Positions 26,246 to 33,884 of a stretch of 64,000 nt of DNA are shown here, in pieces. Both the position numbers and the translations under genes were made by a program. The stretch is from the NCBI GenBank assembly GCA_022822005.1, contig JAJECO010000062.1, positions 164,057-228,056 of the forward strand, in the 5' to 3' direction. The notes beneath the pieces were generated by a model. It made no database searches, had not been told where the DNA came from, and worked only from the letters and a program-made list of their open reading frames with translations. Numbering within the stretch: the stretch's first letter is position 1; each line of letters opens with the position of its first letter. The stretch comes from Candidatus Poribacteria bacterium. GTDB lineage: Bacteria; Poribacteria; WGA-4E; PCPOR2b.

Positions 26246-27517
26246 ATGATCGAAATCCAACCTATCCAGAAAACGATCAACACCACAGTCACAGTGCCCG
26301 GTTCAAAAAGCTATACGAATCGGGCATTGCTTGTTGCCGCACTCGCTGAAGGACGTTCTCGATTGACAGGCGCCCTTTTCAGCGATGATACCCACTATAT
26401 GTGTGAGGCATTGCGAAAACTTGGCGTTGAGATTGAGGCGGATGCGGAAGGATGTACGTTTGAAGTCGTTGGAAATGGCGGACAGATCCCGATCGACCAC
26501 GCGGAACTTTATATCGGCAATGCCGGCACGGCAGCACGTCCGCTCGTCAGTTATCTCGCGCTCGGTAACGGCGAGTTCATCATCGACGGCGATGCCCCGA
26601 TGCGCCGGAGTCGTCCCATTTCGGATCTGCTTGACGCGCTCAAGCAGCTCGATGTTGATGTCCGCTCAAAATTTGACAACAATTTTTTGCCGTTAGTTAT
26701 TCAAGCAAACGGACTCAAGGGTGGGAAAACTCGACTTGACGCCAGCAAAAGCAGTCAATTCCTGACCTCGCTGATGCTTGTCGCCCCCTATGCCGAAAAA
26801 GGGATAGCGATAGAAGTTGTGGGTGAGATGAAGACCCCTTACATCGACATTACCATCTCCGTGATGAAGGATTTTGGCGTAGAGGTCACTCACCGAAATT
26901 ATAAATCCTTTCATATTCAAGGTGGGCAGCGTTACCAAGCCCGCGAATATGCCGTTGAGCCAGACGCTTCTGGAGCATCCTATTTCTTCGCTGCTGCTGC
27001 ACTCACCGGTGGTCGCGTCCGAGTGACCAATCTGAGCACGGAGTCCGCACAAGGCGATGTCCAATTTGTCAATGTACTACAACAGATGGGCTGCCAAGTG
27101 AAACGGTGCGGCAATGATATCGAAGTCATCGGACCGGATCGGCTCAAAGGGATTGATCTTGATATGAAAGCGATCTCTGACACATCATTGACTCTCGCCG
27201 CAATCGCACCTTTCGCAGAGAGTCCAGTGACGATTCGGAACATCGAGCACACGCGCCACCAAGAAACAGATCGCATCCACGCTATGGTCACAGAACTCCG
27301 CAAACTTGGTGTTCCCGTCGCCGAGCGTCAAGACGGCGTTGAGATTTCACCCGCTCAAATTACACCCACGGAAATTGAAACATACCAAGACCATCGGGTT
27401 GCGATGGGTTTTTCGTTAATCGGTTTAAGAGTGCCGGGGATCCGGATCAAAGATCCCGGTTGCGTGAGCAAAACCTTCCCAAGTTTTTTTGACACTTTGA
27501 AGACACTACGAGCGTAG
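26246..27517 (+). CDS. aroA: 3-phosphoshikimate 1-carboxyvinyltransferase (EPSP synthase)
   Basis: A 423-residue enzyme joining shikimate 3-phosphate and phosphoenolpyruvate. Substrate loops are visible: PGSKSYTNRALLVAALAEG (residues 19-37), GNAGTAARPLVSYL near 92-105 and D-x-x-x-R-H-Q-E-T-D-R in the second half. The family motif GNAGTAMRP has Ala in place of Met. The C-terminal D-H-R-V-A-M-G-F-S is present. It is the first of three shikimate genes here (aroK and aroQ follow after the peroxiredoxin gene). The ATG starts 23 nt after the MITE. Confidence 0.95.
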   Translation: MIEIQPIQKTINTTVTVPGSKSYTNRALLVAALAEGRSRLTGALFSDDTHYMCEALRKLGVEIEADAEGCTFEVVGNGGQIPIDHAELYIGNAGTAARPLVSYLALGNGEFIIDGDAPMRRSRPISDLLDALKQLDVDVRSKFDNNFLPLVIQANGLKGGKTRLDASKSSQFLTSLMLVAPYAEKGIAIEVVGEMKTPYIDITISVMKDFGVEVTHRNYKSFHIQGGQRYQAREYAVEPDASGASYFFAAAALTGGRVRVTNLSTESAQGDVQFVNVLQQMGCQVKRCGNDIEVIGPDRLKGIDLDMKAISDTSLTLAAIAPFAESPVTIRNIEHTRHQETDRIHAMVTELRKLGVPVAERQDGVEISPAQITPTEIETYQDHRVAMGFSLIGLRVPGIRIKDPGCVSKTFPSFFDTLKTLRA

Positions 27518-27566
27518 CAGCAATTCGATTTTCGAACGTAATTGAATACCCGGCTGGAGGCACATA

Positions 27567-28562
27567 ATGTCACGTATTTTAATGTTCTGTATTACAACAA
27601 TCTCTACATTCATAATTACCAGCGCCATTAGCGCGAAGGAGACACAGATGGCAATATTCAAAGACCTGAAAGTTGGCATGCCGGCACCAGATTTTACACT
27701 CAATGACGGAGATGGCGTCGCTCACAATCTGCGCGATTATTTGGGAAAAAAGAATGTCGCTTTAGCATTTTATCCCAAAGACTTCACCGGCGGCTGAACG
27801 ACAGAACTCCGCTCGCTCCGGGATGAGTTGAGTCAAATTCAGGGGACAGATACAGTTGTTTTGGGGATCAGCGTTGATGATGAAGCCTCTCACAAAAAAT
27901 TTCAAGAGGAGGAGAGGTTTGGGTTTCCTCTGCTTGCCGACACGGAGTTCGCAGTTAGCAAAACCTACAGCGGCATCATGGAAAGGTTTCAGGCTTCCAA
28001 CCGATCAACCTTCGTTATTGACAAAGCGGGATATATTCGCGCGATTGATCGAGATGTGAACACGCAAACGCACGGAGCAGACCTTGTTGAACTCATAGAG
28101 GAAAGTGTGCCGGGACCTATTGAGGTTGGGCAGCCTGCGCCAGATATGATTGCCTCAGATGAGAATGGCAAAACGTATCAACTCAGCAGTTTCAAAGGGA
28201 AAAAGAATGTTGTAATAGCATTTTATCCCAAAGATTTCACCGGCGGCTGAACGGCAGAAGTCTGCTCGCTCCGGGATGAGTCGAGTACCTTCGCCGAACA
28301 TGATACACAGGTTTTTGCAGTGAGTGTACAAGATGCAGCCTCTCACAAACAGTTTGCTGAAGAGAACAATCTGAACTTTCCATTACTTGTAGACACAGGG
28401 CGTCACATTAGTTTGCTTTTTGGCGCAACGGACCAACCAGACGGTTTGAGCAGTCGCATAACGGTTGTTATCGACAAAGACGGGAAGATTATCAAACTGG
28501 ATAAAGAGGTCAATGCGAGGACACACGGCAAAGACCTTGCGGACTTCTTTCAGTCGAGGTAA
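27567..28562 (+). CDS. Exported double-domain PrxQ/BCP peroxiredoxin with two in-frame UGA (Sec77, Sec228)
   Basis: The frame from ATG 27567 to TAA 28562 is continuous for 331 residues except for TGA at 27795-27797 and 28248-28250. Both fall at the peroxidatic Cys of two tandem PrxQ/BCP domains: FYPKDFTGG-U-TTEL and FYPKDFTGG-U-TAEVCSLRDE. Domain 2 keeps the PrxQ resolving Cys five residues on (Cys233); domain 1 has Arg there. Each UGA is followed at identical spacing by a SECIS-like hairpin. The first 22 residues form a signal peptide (MSRILMFCITTISTF..SAISA). GGAGG precedes the ATG; an internal ATG at 27648, with GGAG, would give a cytosolic form. Confidence 0.85.
27798..27832 (+). promoter_or_regulatory. 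SECIS-like hairpin after first UGA
   Basis: Starting 14 nt after the UGA, CTCG-CTC pairs with GAG-T-TGAG around the loop CGGGAT: 3 bp above and 4 bp below a single bulged T, with one G-T pair. Size, bulge and distance match the general bacterial SECIS plan. Confidence 0.6.
28251..28285 (+). promoter_or_regulatory. SECIS-like hairpin after second UGA
   Basis: The same hairpin as after the first UGA, with the same 14-nt offset: CTCG-CTC, loop CGGGAT, GAG-T-CGAG. The G-T pair of copy 1 is a G-C pair here, so the stem is kept although the base changed. Confidence 0.62.
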
Positions 28563-28646
28563 TCGATGCGAAGGCTGGCAATCCTAAAGTCGAATTGCCA
28601 GTTGTATTAACACCAATATAGCTTGTCATATCGAGTAAAGAATTGC

Positions 28647-28675
28647 TTTACAATTGGGCGTAACAGGTGTATACT
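28647..28675 (+). promoter_or_regulatory. Sigma-70-type promoter for aroK-aroQ-efp-accB
   Basis: TTTACA, 17 nt and TATACT (both 5 of 6). Transcription would start near 28682, 21 nt before the GTG start of aroK, which supports that start. Confidence 0.6.
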
Positions 28676-28702
28676 AATACCTCTACGGGGCGGGGAGAAT
28701 CC

Positions 28703-29221
28703 GTGCGAAATATTGTCTTGGTTGGTTTCATGGGAACAGGCAAGACCTCAGTGGGTCAAAAACTCGCTGCACGTCTTCAGATGCCGATGATTGACACGGA
28801 CGATATCATCGTGAAAGACAGCGGAATGGATATTCCCGACATCTTTGCTCGGTATGGAGAAACGCACTTTAGGGATTTAGAGAGCGCAGCGGTTCGCAAG
28901 GCAGCAAATTTAGAGAACCACGTAATCTCAACGGGCGGCGGGGTTGTCCTGCGAGAATCAAATCTGGAGATGCTCAAGGGCAATGGCGTTGTCTTCTGTT
29001 TGACAGCAGCGTCGGAGGAGATTTGGCGGCGCATCGGGAGTGAAACCCACCGCCCGTTGCTGCAAGACCCCAACCCATTGAGGAAAATTGAGCAGATGCT
29101 GATAGAACGCTGCCCTTTTTACGCTCGCGCTGATTATGAGATCCCAACAACAGGGTTATCAATTAAAGCGGTCACAGATAAAATTATAGAAATATTCCGA
29201 CAACCCCTTCATTCAGGGTGA
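28703..29221 (+). CDS. aroK: Shikimate kinase
   Basis: A 172-residue P-loop kinase that phosphorylates shikimate at the 3-hydroxyl. Walker A is GFMGTGKTS (8-16), the shikimate site has D-T-D-D and R-x-x-E (FRDLESAA), followed by STGGGVV, and the lid region has R-P-L-L. The GTG start was chosen for GGGGAG 6 nt upstream and its distance from the promoter. aroQ follows 96 nt later. Confidence 0.95.
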   Translation: MRNIVLVGFMGTGKTSVGQKLAARLQMPMIDTDDIIVKDSGMDIPDIFARYGETHFRDLESAAVRKAANLENHVISTGGGVVLRESNLEMLKGNGVVFCLTAASEEIWRRIGSETHRPLLQDPNPLRKIEQMLIERCPFYARADYEIPTTGLSIKAVTDKIIEIFRQPLHSG

Positions 29222-29226
29222 GCGGT

Positions 29227-29313
29227 ATGCAAATGAAAAAAATAGATCGCGGTACTAGTGCCAAGAACAAGATCATTTTAGCCAAGCTGGAAAGCTTTTC
29301 GCAGAAAATTTGA
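29227..29313 (+). CDS. Possible 28-residue basic peptide between aroK and aroQ
   Basis: A short open frame from ATG 29227 to TGA 29313, beginning 5 nt after aroK and ending 4 nt before aroQ, so it would be tightly coupled to both. The peptide is Lys-rich (MQMKKIDRGTSAKNKIILAK...). aroQ itself has no ribosome site, which would fit coupling through this frame. I do not recognise it, and it may be chance. Confidence 0.3.
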   Translation: MQMKKIDRGTSAKNKIILAKLESFSQKI

Positions 29314-29317
29314 CGAT

Positions 29318-29758
29318 ATGAACATTTTATTGATTCACGGTCCGAATCTCCAACTCTTGGGAAGACGGCAACCTGAAATTTATGGCAGTCAGACGTTGGA
29401 GGACATCAATTCACACCTACGCGAAATCGCTTCCCAGCGCAGCGTTGATCTCAAGACCTTTCAGGATAATTCCGAAGGCGAAATTGTCTCATTCATTGGA
29501 GATAATATCGATTGGGCGGATGGCGTCATTATCAACCCCGCGGCTTACACGCATACAAGTGTTGCAATACGGGATGCCCTATCCGCTGTGAATCTCCCCG
29601 TTATTGAGATCCACCTCTCCAATGTGCACACCCGTGAGTCGTTTCGCCAGCATTCTTACATTTCCCCGATCGCTGTCGGAGTGATTTGTGGATTTGGAGC
29701 ACACGGCTATGACTTGGCGTTGGACGCAATGATTCAGATTTTGCAACCGTCAGACTGA
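29318..29758 (+). CDS. aroQ: 3-dehydroquinate dehydratase, type II
   Basis: A 146-residue flavodoxin-like dodecameric enzyme converting 3-dehydroquinate to 3-dehydroshikimate. Family segments are in order: HGPNLQLLGRRQPEIYG with the catalytic Arg and Tyr, INPAAYTHTSVA, and HLSNVHTRESFRQHSYISP with the catalytic His. The first motif is HGPNLQLLG rather than NGPNLNLLG. It lies downstream of aroK in the same transcription unit; efp follows after 73 nt. Confidence 0.95.
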   Translation: MNILLIHGPNLQLLGRRQPEIYGSQTLEDINSHLREIASQRSVDLKTFQDNSEGEIVSFIGDNIDWADGVIINPAAYTHTSVAIRDALSAVNLPVIEIHLSNVHTRESFRQHSYISPIAVGVICGFGAHGYDLALDAMIQILQPSD

Positions 29759-29831
29759 TGGGTTTATAGAACAACAGGAAAGAGAAAAGTTTGAAAGCGT
29801 ATTTTTTCGAAAAGTGGAAAAGGAGAATTTT

Positions 29832-30389
29832 ATGGCATCACTCAACGACTTGCGAAACGGTTTAGTGATCCGTCTCGACAACGTTATGTATACTATTACT
29901 GATTGTCAACACGTTAAGCCCGGTAAAGGAGGTGCATTTGCCCGCACTAAACTCAAGCGGGTCACCGATGGGGCAGTTATCGAGCGGACATTCCGCTCAA
30001 AAGATACAATCGAAACCGTTCGTCTCGAAGAACGTGATATGCAATATATGTATAGCGATGGAACCTTATTATACTTCATGGATAACGAGACTTTTGAACA
30101 ACATCAATTATCAGAGAACCTCCTAAACGATGGACTCAAGTTTCTCAAAGAAGGAGAGACAATCCGAGTCAAAGTTGACGAGACTATCCCAGTAACGATC
30201 GAACTACCGACGTTCGTGGAGCTTAAAATTGTTGAAACAGACCCCGGTTTACGCGGTGATACCGCCAGTGGAGGGTCAAAGCCAGCAACACTAGAAACCG
30301 GTGGGGTGGTCCAAGTGCCCTTATTTGTCGAAAACGGTACGACAATCAAGGTTGATACCCGCACAGGAACATACGTAGAGAGGGTTTAA
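29832..30389 (+). CDS. efp: Elongation factor P
   Basis: A 185-residue three-domain beta-barrel factor that relieves ribosome stalling at polyproline. The start MASLNDLRNGLVIRLDN and loop KPGKGGAFARTKLK are canonical; the Lys in GKGG is the site modified in many bacteria. Downstream are the S1-like domains ending in the family's T-R-T-G-x-Y-V-E-R-V. The ATG at 29832 has AAGGAG 7 nt upstream. No epmA or epmB gene is nearby. accB starts 3 nt after the stop. Confidence 0.97.
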   Translation: MASLNDLRNGLVIRLDNVMYTITDCQHVKPGKGGAFARTKLKRVTDGAVIERTFRSKDTIETVRLEERDMQYMYSDGTLLYFMDNETFEQHQLSENLLNDGLKFLKEGETIRVKVDETIPVTIELPTFVELKIVETDPGLRGDTASGGSKPATLETGGVVQVPLFVENGTTIKVDTRTGTYVERV

Positions 30390-30392
30390 TCA

Positions 30393-30860
30393 ATGCCAAG
30401 AGAGAAATCGCCATCCGCCACAGAGCTTCTGCAACAAGTCTCCGACATCATGGAAGAGCGAGATTTGACGGAGGTACTTCTGCGTGAGGATGGTATTACC
30501 TTGAAGGTCCGGCGAGGCAGCGAACCTGTACCTGTTGCGTTTTCGCAGCCGAGCGACACAGTGTCCTTGCCAAGCGCGGACCAAGCAGAACCTCCTGCAG
30601 TACAACTGACACCAGAGGTCGGAGAACTGATACGCTCACCGATGGTGGGACTGTTTTATGCGTCACAATCGCCGGAGGCTGCGGCTTACGTGGAAGTTGG
30701 GAGCGTTGTATCAGAAGACGATACTTTGTGCTTGATTGAAGCGATGAAAATTTTCAACGAAGTCAAGCCGGATTTCCCCTGCGAAATACTCGAAATACTC
30801 GTTGAAGATACCACAACCGTTGAGTTTGATCAACCCCTGTTTCGTGTGAAGCGGATATGA
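30393..30860 (+). CDS. accB: Acetyl-CoA carboxylase biotin carboxyl carrier protein
   Basis: A 155-residue protein: a short N-terminal helix region, a Pro/Ala/Ser linker (about 45-75) and the biotinyl domain. The biotin is attached at Lys119 in IEAMKIFNEV. It carries CO2 between the biotin carboxylase and carboxyltransferase parts in fatty-acid synthesis. The order efp-accB is common in bacteria, but the usual next gene accC is missing: a repeat-like stretch and ilvD follow, so accC must lie elsewhere. Confidence 0.96.
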   Translation: MPREKSPSATELLQQVSDIMEERDLTEVLLREDGITLKVRRGSEPVPVAFSQPSDTVSLPSADQAEPPAVQLTPEVGELIRSPMVGLFYASQSPEAAAYVEVGSVVSEDDTLCLIEAMKIFNEVKPDFPCEILEILVEDTTTVEFDQPLFRVKRI

Positions 30861-31011
30861 GACGTGAAGCGTGAAACGTGATGAAGCGGCGAGCGAGTAA
30901 GAAAGCGGGTAAGTGCCCAGCTGCCCGGTTTCTCTTACATTTCACGTTGTAGGGGACCAAATACAGGACAATAGTTGTTGTCCCTTGAAAACAATCGGAG
31001 ACGCAGGAAGT

Positions 31012-32691
31012 ATGAGAAACGAACTTAAACGTCAAAGTCACGCAATTACTGATGGTCCAGATCGAGCAGCAGCACGCGCCATGTTAATGTTCGGCGATGA
31101 TGGATTAACACCTGAAGACTTGGATAAGCCAATCGTCGGGGTCGCTAATACATGGATCGAGATTGGTCCCTGCAACTACCACCTCCGTCGCCTTGCTGCA
31201 AAGGTGAAGGAAGGTATCCGGGCAGCCGGTGGCACTCCGCTTGAATTTAATACGGTCAGCATTTCAGACGGGATTACCATGGGCACCGAGGGAATGAAAG
31301 CCTCGCTCATCAGTCGGGAGGTCATTGCGGATTCTATTGAGCTTGTTTGTCGCGGCAATATGTTCGATGCGGTGGTTACACTCTGTGGATGCGACAAAAC
31401 TGTTCCCGGAACGGTGATGGCGCTTGCCCGCTTAGATATCCCCTCGCTGACACTTTACGGCGGATCAATTATGCCGGGCCGTTTTCAGGGAGAAGATGTA
31501 ACAATCATGGAGGTTTTTGAGGCGGTAGGGGTGCACGCTGCAGGTAAAATCACTGTTGAAGAACTTGATGACCTCATCAGTAAAGGGTGTCCCGGTCCGG
31601 GGGCTTGCGGGGGCCAATACACCGCAAATACAATGGCGACCGCTGTTGAGATTCTTGGAATGGCACCGATGGGTAGCGGCAGCGTTCCAGCAGTAGATAA
31701 AAATAAAGATGATGTCGCATTCCAAGCAGGCGAATTAGTGATGGAGATGTTAGCAGCGGACCGCCGTCCCAGCCAGATCATTACCCGCCGCTCGCTCGAA
31801 AATGCGATATCCTCGGTGGCAACCACCGGCGGTTCAACGAACGGTGTGCTTCACCTACTCGCAATCGCACACGAAGCCAATATCCCATTGACAATCGACG
31901 ACTTTGAGGAGATCCGATCAAAGACACCAATCCTTGTAGACCTCAGACCCGGAGGACGTTACGTCGCTGCAGATCTGCATGAGGCAGGTGGTATTCAACT
32001 TGTTACCAAACGTCTTATGGAAGCCGGTCGCCTCCACGCCGACGAGCTTACCGTAACGGGACAGACTATCGGTGAAGCCGTTGCGAGCGCGGTCGAAACA
32101 GAGGGGCAGGACGTTGTTCGCCCCGCGTCGAACCCAATTAAGCCGACCGGCGGGTTTGCGATTCTCAAAGGTAATCTCGCACCCGAGGGCTGTGTAATCA
32201 AGTTAGCGGGTCATGATAGAACCCTTCATAGAGGACCTGCGCGTGTCTTTGAACGCGAGGAAGATACTTTTGCAGCAATTAAGGATGGAACCATCCAGCC
32301 GGGCGACGTGGTTGTTATCCGCTACGAAGGGCCCGCTGGGGGGCCTGGTATGCGAGAAATGCTCGGTGTGACTGCTGCCATTGTCGGAGCCGGATTGGGC
32401 GAAGATGTCGCTCTCCTAACAGACGGCAGGTTCTCTGGCGCCACACACGGCTTTATGATTTGCCACATTGCACCGGAAGCGGCGCATGGTGGACCAATCG
32501 CCATATTGCGTGACGGCGATACCGTCGTGATTGACGCCGAAAAACTTCGGATTGACGTTGAGCTTTCGGACGAAGAGATTAAAGCGCGATTCGAGGACTG
32601 GACGCCTCCAGCACCGCGTTACACCCGCGGCGTAATGGCGAAATATGCGCGCCTCGTATCATCTGCGTCCGAAGGTGCTGTTACCGGATAA
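31012..32691 (+). CDS. ilvD: Dihydroxy-acid dehydratase
   Basis: A 559-residue iron-sulfur enzyme of valine, leucine and isoleucine synthesis. Three Cys at the [2Fe-2S] ligand positions are Cys54 (IGPCN), Cys127 (LCGCDKT) and Cys199 (PGACGGQYTANTMAT). The ATG at 31012 has AGGA 5 nt upstream and matches the usual family start; upstream sequence is repeat-derived. The C-terminal RFSGATHGFMICHIAPEAA segment is complete. It is followed by a small zinc-finger gene after 9 nt. Confidence 0.96.
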   Translation: MRNELKRQSHAITDGPDRAAARAMLMFGDDGLTPEDLDKPIVGVANTWIEIGPCNYHLRRLAAKVKEGIRAAGGTPLEFNTVSISDGITMGTEGMKASLISREVIADSIELVCRGNMFDAVVTLCGCDKTVPGTVMALARLDIPSLTLYGGSIMPGRFQGEDVTIMEVFEAVGVHAAGKITVEELDDLISKGCPGPGACGGQYTANTMATAVEILGMAPMGSGSVPAVDKNKDDVAFQAGELVMEMLAADRRPSQIITRRSLENAISSVATTGGSTNGVLHLLAIAHEANIPLTIDDFEEIRSKTPILVDLRPGGRYVAADLHEAGGIQLVTKRLMEAGRLHADELTVTGQTIGEAVASAVETEGQDVVRPASNPIKPTGGFAILKGNLAPEGCVIKLAGHDRTLHRGPARVFEREEDTFAAIKDGTIQPGDVVVIRYEGPAGGPGMREMLGVTAAIVGAGLGEDVALLTDGRFSGATHGFMICHIAPEAAHGGPIAILRDGDTVVIDAEKLRIDVELSDEEIKARFEDWTPPAPRYTRGVMAKYARLVSSASEGAVTG

Positions 32692-32700
32692 GGTAAACAC

Positions 32701-32928
32701 ATGCTATGTGATATTTGCGGTAGGGAGGAAGCACGGATCCGCAGAATTACAGAAACTAACGGCAAGGGCGGAAATTTGATAGTCATTGAAAATATCCCTA
32801 TGGTGAGTTGTCTTCATTGTGGAGAAAGCTACTTTACAGCGGATACACTCCATGAAATTGAGCGTATTAAGCTCCACCACAAGAATTTTGCTGTTGAACG
32901 TCCGGTGCCCGTGGCCAAGTTTGCATAA
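32701..32928 (+). CDS. YgiT-type zinc finger protein
   Basis: A 75-residue protein with two CxxC pairs (Cys3/Cys6 and Cys37/Cys40) around a short beta hairpin, as in the N-terminal zinc domain of MqsA/YgiT. In many genomes such proteins pair with a small toxin (DUF4258 or MqsR type), but no toxin frame lies beside it. It starts 9 nt after ilvD and may be expressed with it. An orphan antitoxin is one reading. Confidence 0.8.
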   Translation: MLCDICGREEARIRRITETNGKGGNLIVIENIPMVSCLHCGESYFTADTLHEIERIKLHHKNFAVERPVPVAKFA

Positions 32929-32949
32929 AGAATTTCCCCACACAAAAAC

Positions 32950-33693
32950 ATGCAAGATAAAATTGTTGGTCGAAACTCGGTGCTGGAACTCCTACGCCGC
33001 GGCAACCGTGAGATTGAACGGATTCTTATCGCACAAGGAAATAACCATCCACGCCTGCGACAGATCCGCGCGCTTGCTGAGAAAAATGGCATTCGTTGCG
33101 ACTTCACACCACGCCGTGAGTTAGATCCGATGGAAGCTGATGTCCCCCATCAAGGGGTTATCGCTCTTGTCAGTCCTGCCAGCTATATCGACCTCCCCAG
33201 CCTCATTACAAGTACACAAAACTCGGATCACCCACCGCTATTTATTATGTTGGACCAAGTGCAGGATCCCCGGAATCTCGGGGCAATTATCCGCACGGCA
33301 GATGCCGTCAACGCCGACGGACTAATCCTTCCAAAGGATCGAGCCGCTGGCATCACAACGGCTGCACACAAAGCCTCAGCGGGCAGTTCTGAGTATGTCC
33401 CAATTTCTCAAGTGACTAACCTTGCCCGAACAATCGAAACCCTCAAGGAGGCTGGCATCTGGATAATCGGCGCGGACCAGGCGGCACCTACCTCTTATAC
33501 GCAAGGGGATTTGACAGGACCGATCTGCCTTGTAGTCGGTAACGAGGCGGAGGGGCTTCGCCGTCTCGTTAGGGAGAAATGTGATCTATTGATCCATCTC
33601 CCGATGTTCGGACACGTTCCATCGCTTAACGTGTCGGTTGCCGCGGGTATCCTGCTGTATGAGGTCATCCGGCAGCGGGAGAATGCTGATTGA
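32950..33693 (+). CDS. rlmB: 23S rRNA (guanosine-2'-O-)-methyltransferase, RlmB-like
   Basis: A 247-residue SPOUT (TrmH-type) methyltransferase. The N-terminal substrate-binding domain begins IVGRNSVLELL. The catalytic domain has motif 1 QDPRNLGAIIRTA, motif 2 VVGNEAEGLRRLV and motif 3 L-P-M-F-G-H-V-P-S-L-N-V-S-V-A-A, which forms the knot and binds S-adenosylmethionine. RlmB methylates G2251; other TrmH-type targets cannot be excluded. Last gene of the plus-strand core block. Confidence 0.9.
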   Translation: MQDKIVGRNSVLELLRRGNREIERILIAQGNNHPRLRQIRALAEKNGIRCDFTPRRELDPMEADVPHQGVIALVSPASYIDLPSLITSTQNSDHPPLFIMLDQVQDPRNLGAIIRTADAVNADGLILPKDRAAGITTAAHKASAGSSEYVPISQVTNLARTIETLKEAGIWIIGADQAAPTSYTQGDLTGPICLVVGNEAEGLRRLVREKCDLLIHLPMFGHVPSLNVSVAAGILLYEVIRQRENAD

Positions 33694-33769
33694 CTCATGT
33701 CAAAAGAAAGTGCAAAAAGGGTGAAACGTGATGCGTGAAACATGAAAGCCACTTGTTCATCTGTTCATT

Positions 33770-33801
33770 AGTATATTGGTTCATTAATGAACCAATATAC
33801 T
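33770..33801. repeat. Perfect 32-bp palindrome
   Basis: AGTATATTGGTTCATT is followed directly by its exact reverse complement, with no spacer. The region also holds 'gtgaaacgtgatgcgtgaaac' repeats. It lies between rlmB and the GH88-like gene. Without a loop or T-tract it is not a standard terminator; it could bind a dimeric protein or be a repeat-derived cruciform. Confidence 0.8.
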
Positions 33802-33884
33802 CAATCGGTTTCTGTTGCACGATTTCTTTACATGAGCGAAGATTTTATTGGATTTCTCATACGCTCTTATAGGACACAATTACT

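Noticed and set aside
27567..28562. Reading the double peroxiredoxin as three separate short genes or a nonsense-mutated pseudogene
   Set aside because: All three segments are in one frame, both stops are UGA at the same catalytic position, and the coding similarity and downstream hairpins are kept on both sides.
31420..31830. Antisense open frames within ilvD
   Set aside because: Shadows of the strongly coding opposite strand; no ribosome sites or family matches.
32701..32928. A complete toxin-antitoxin pair at the YgiT-type zinc finger gene
   Set aside because: Neither side has a small toxin-like frame; ilvD and rlmB are adjacent.
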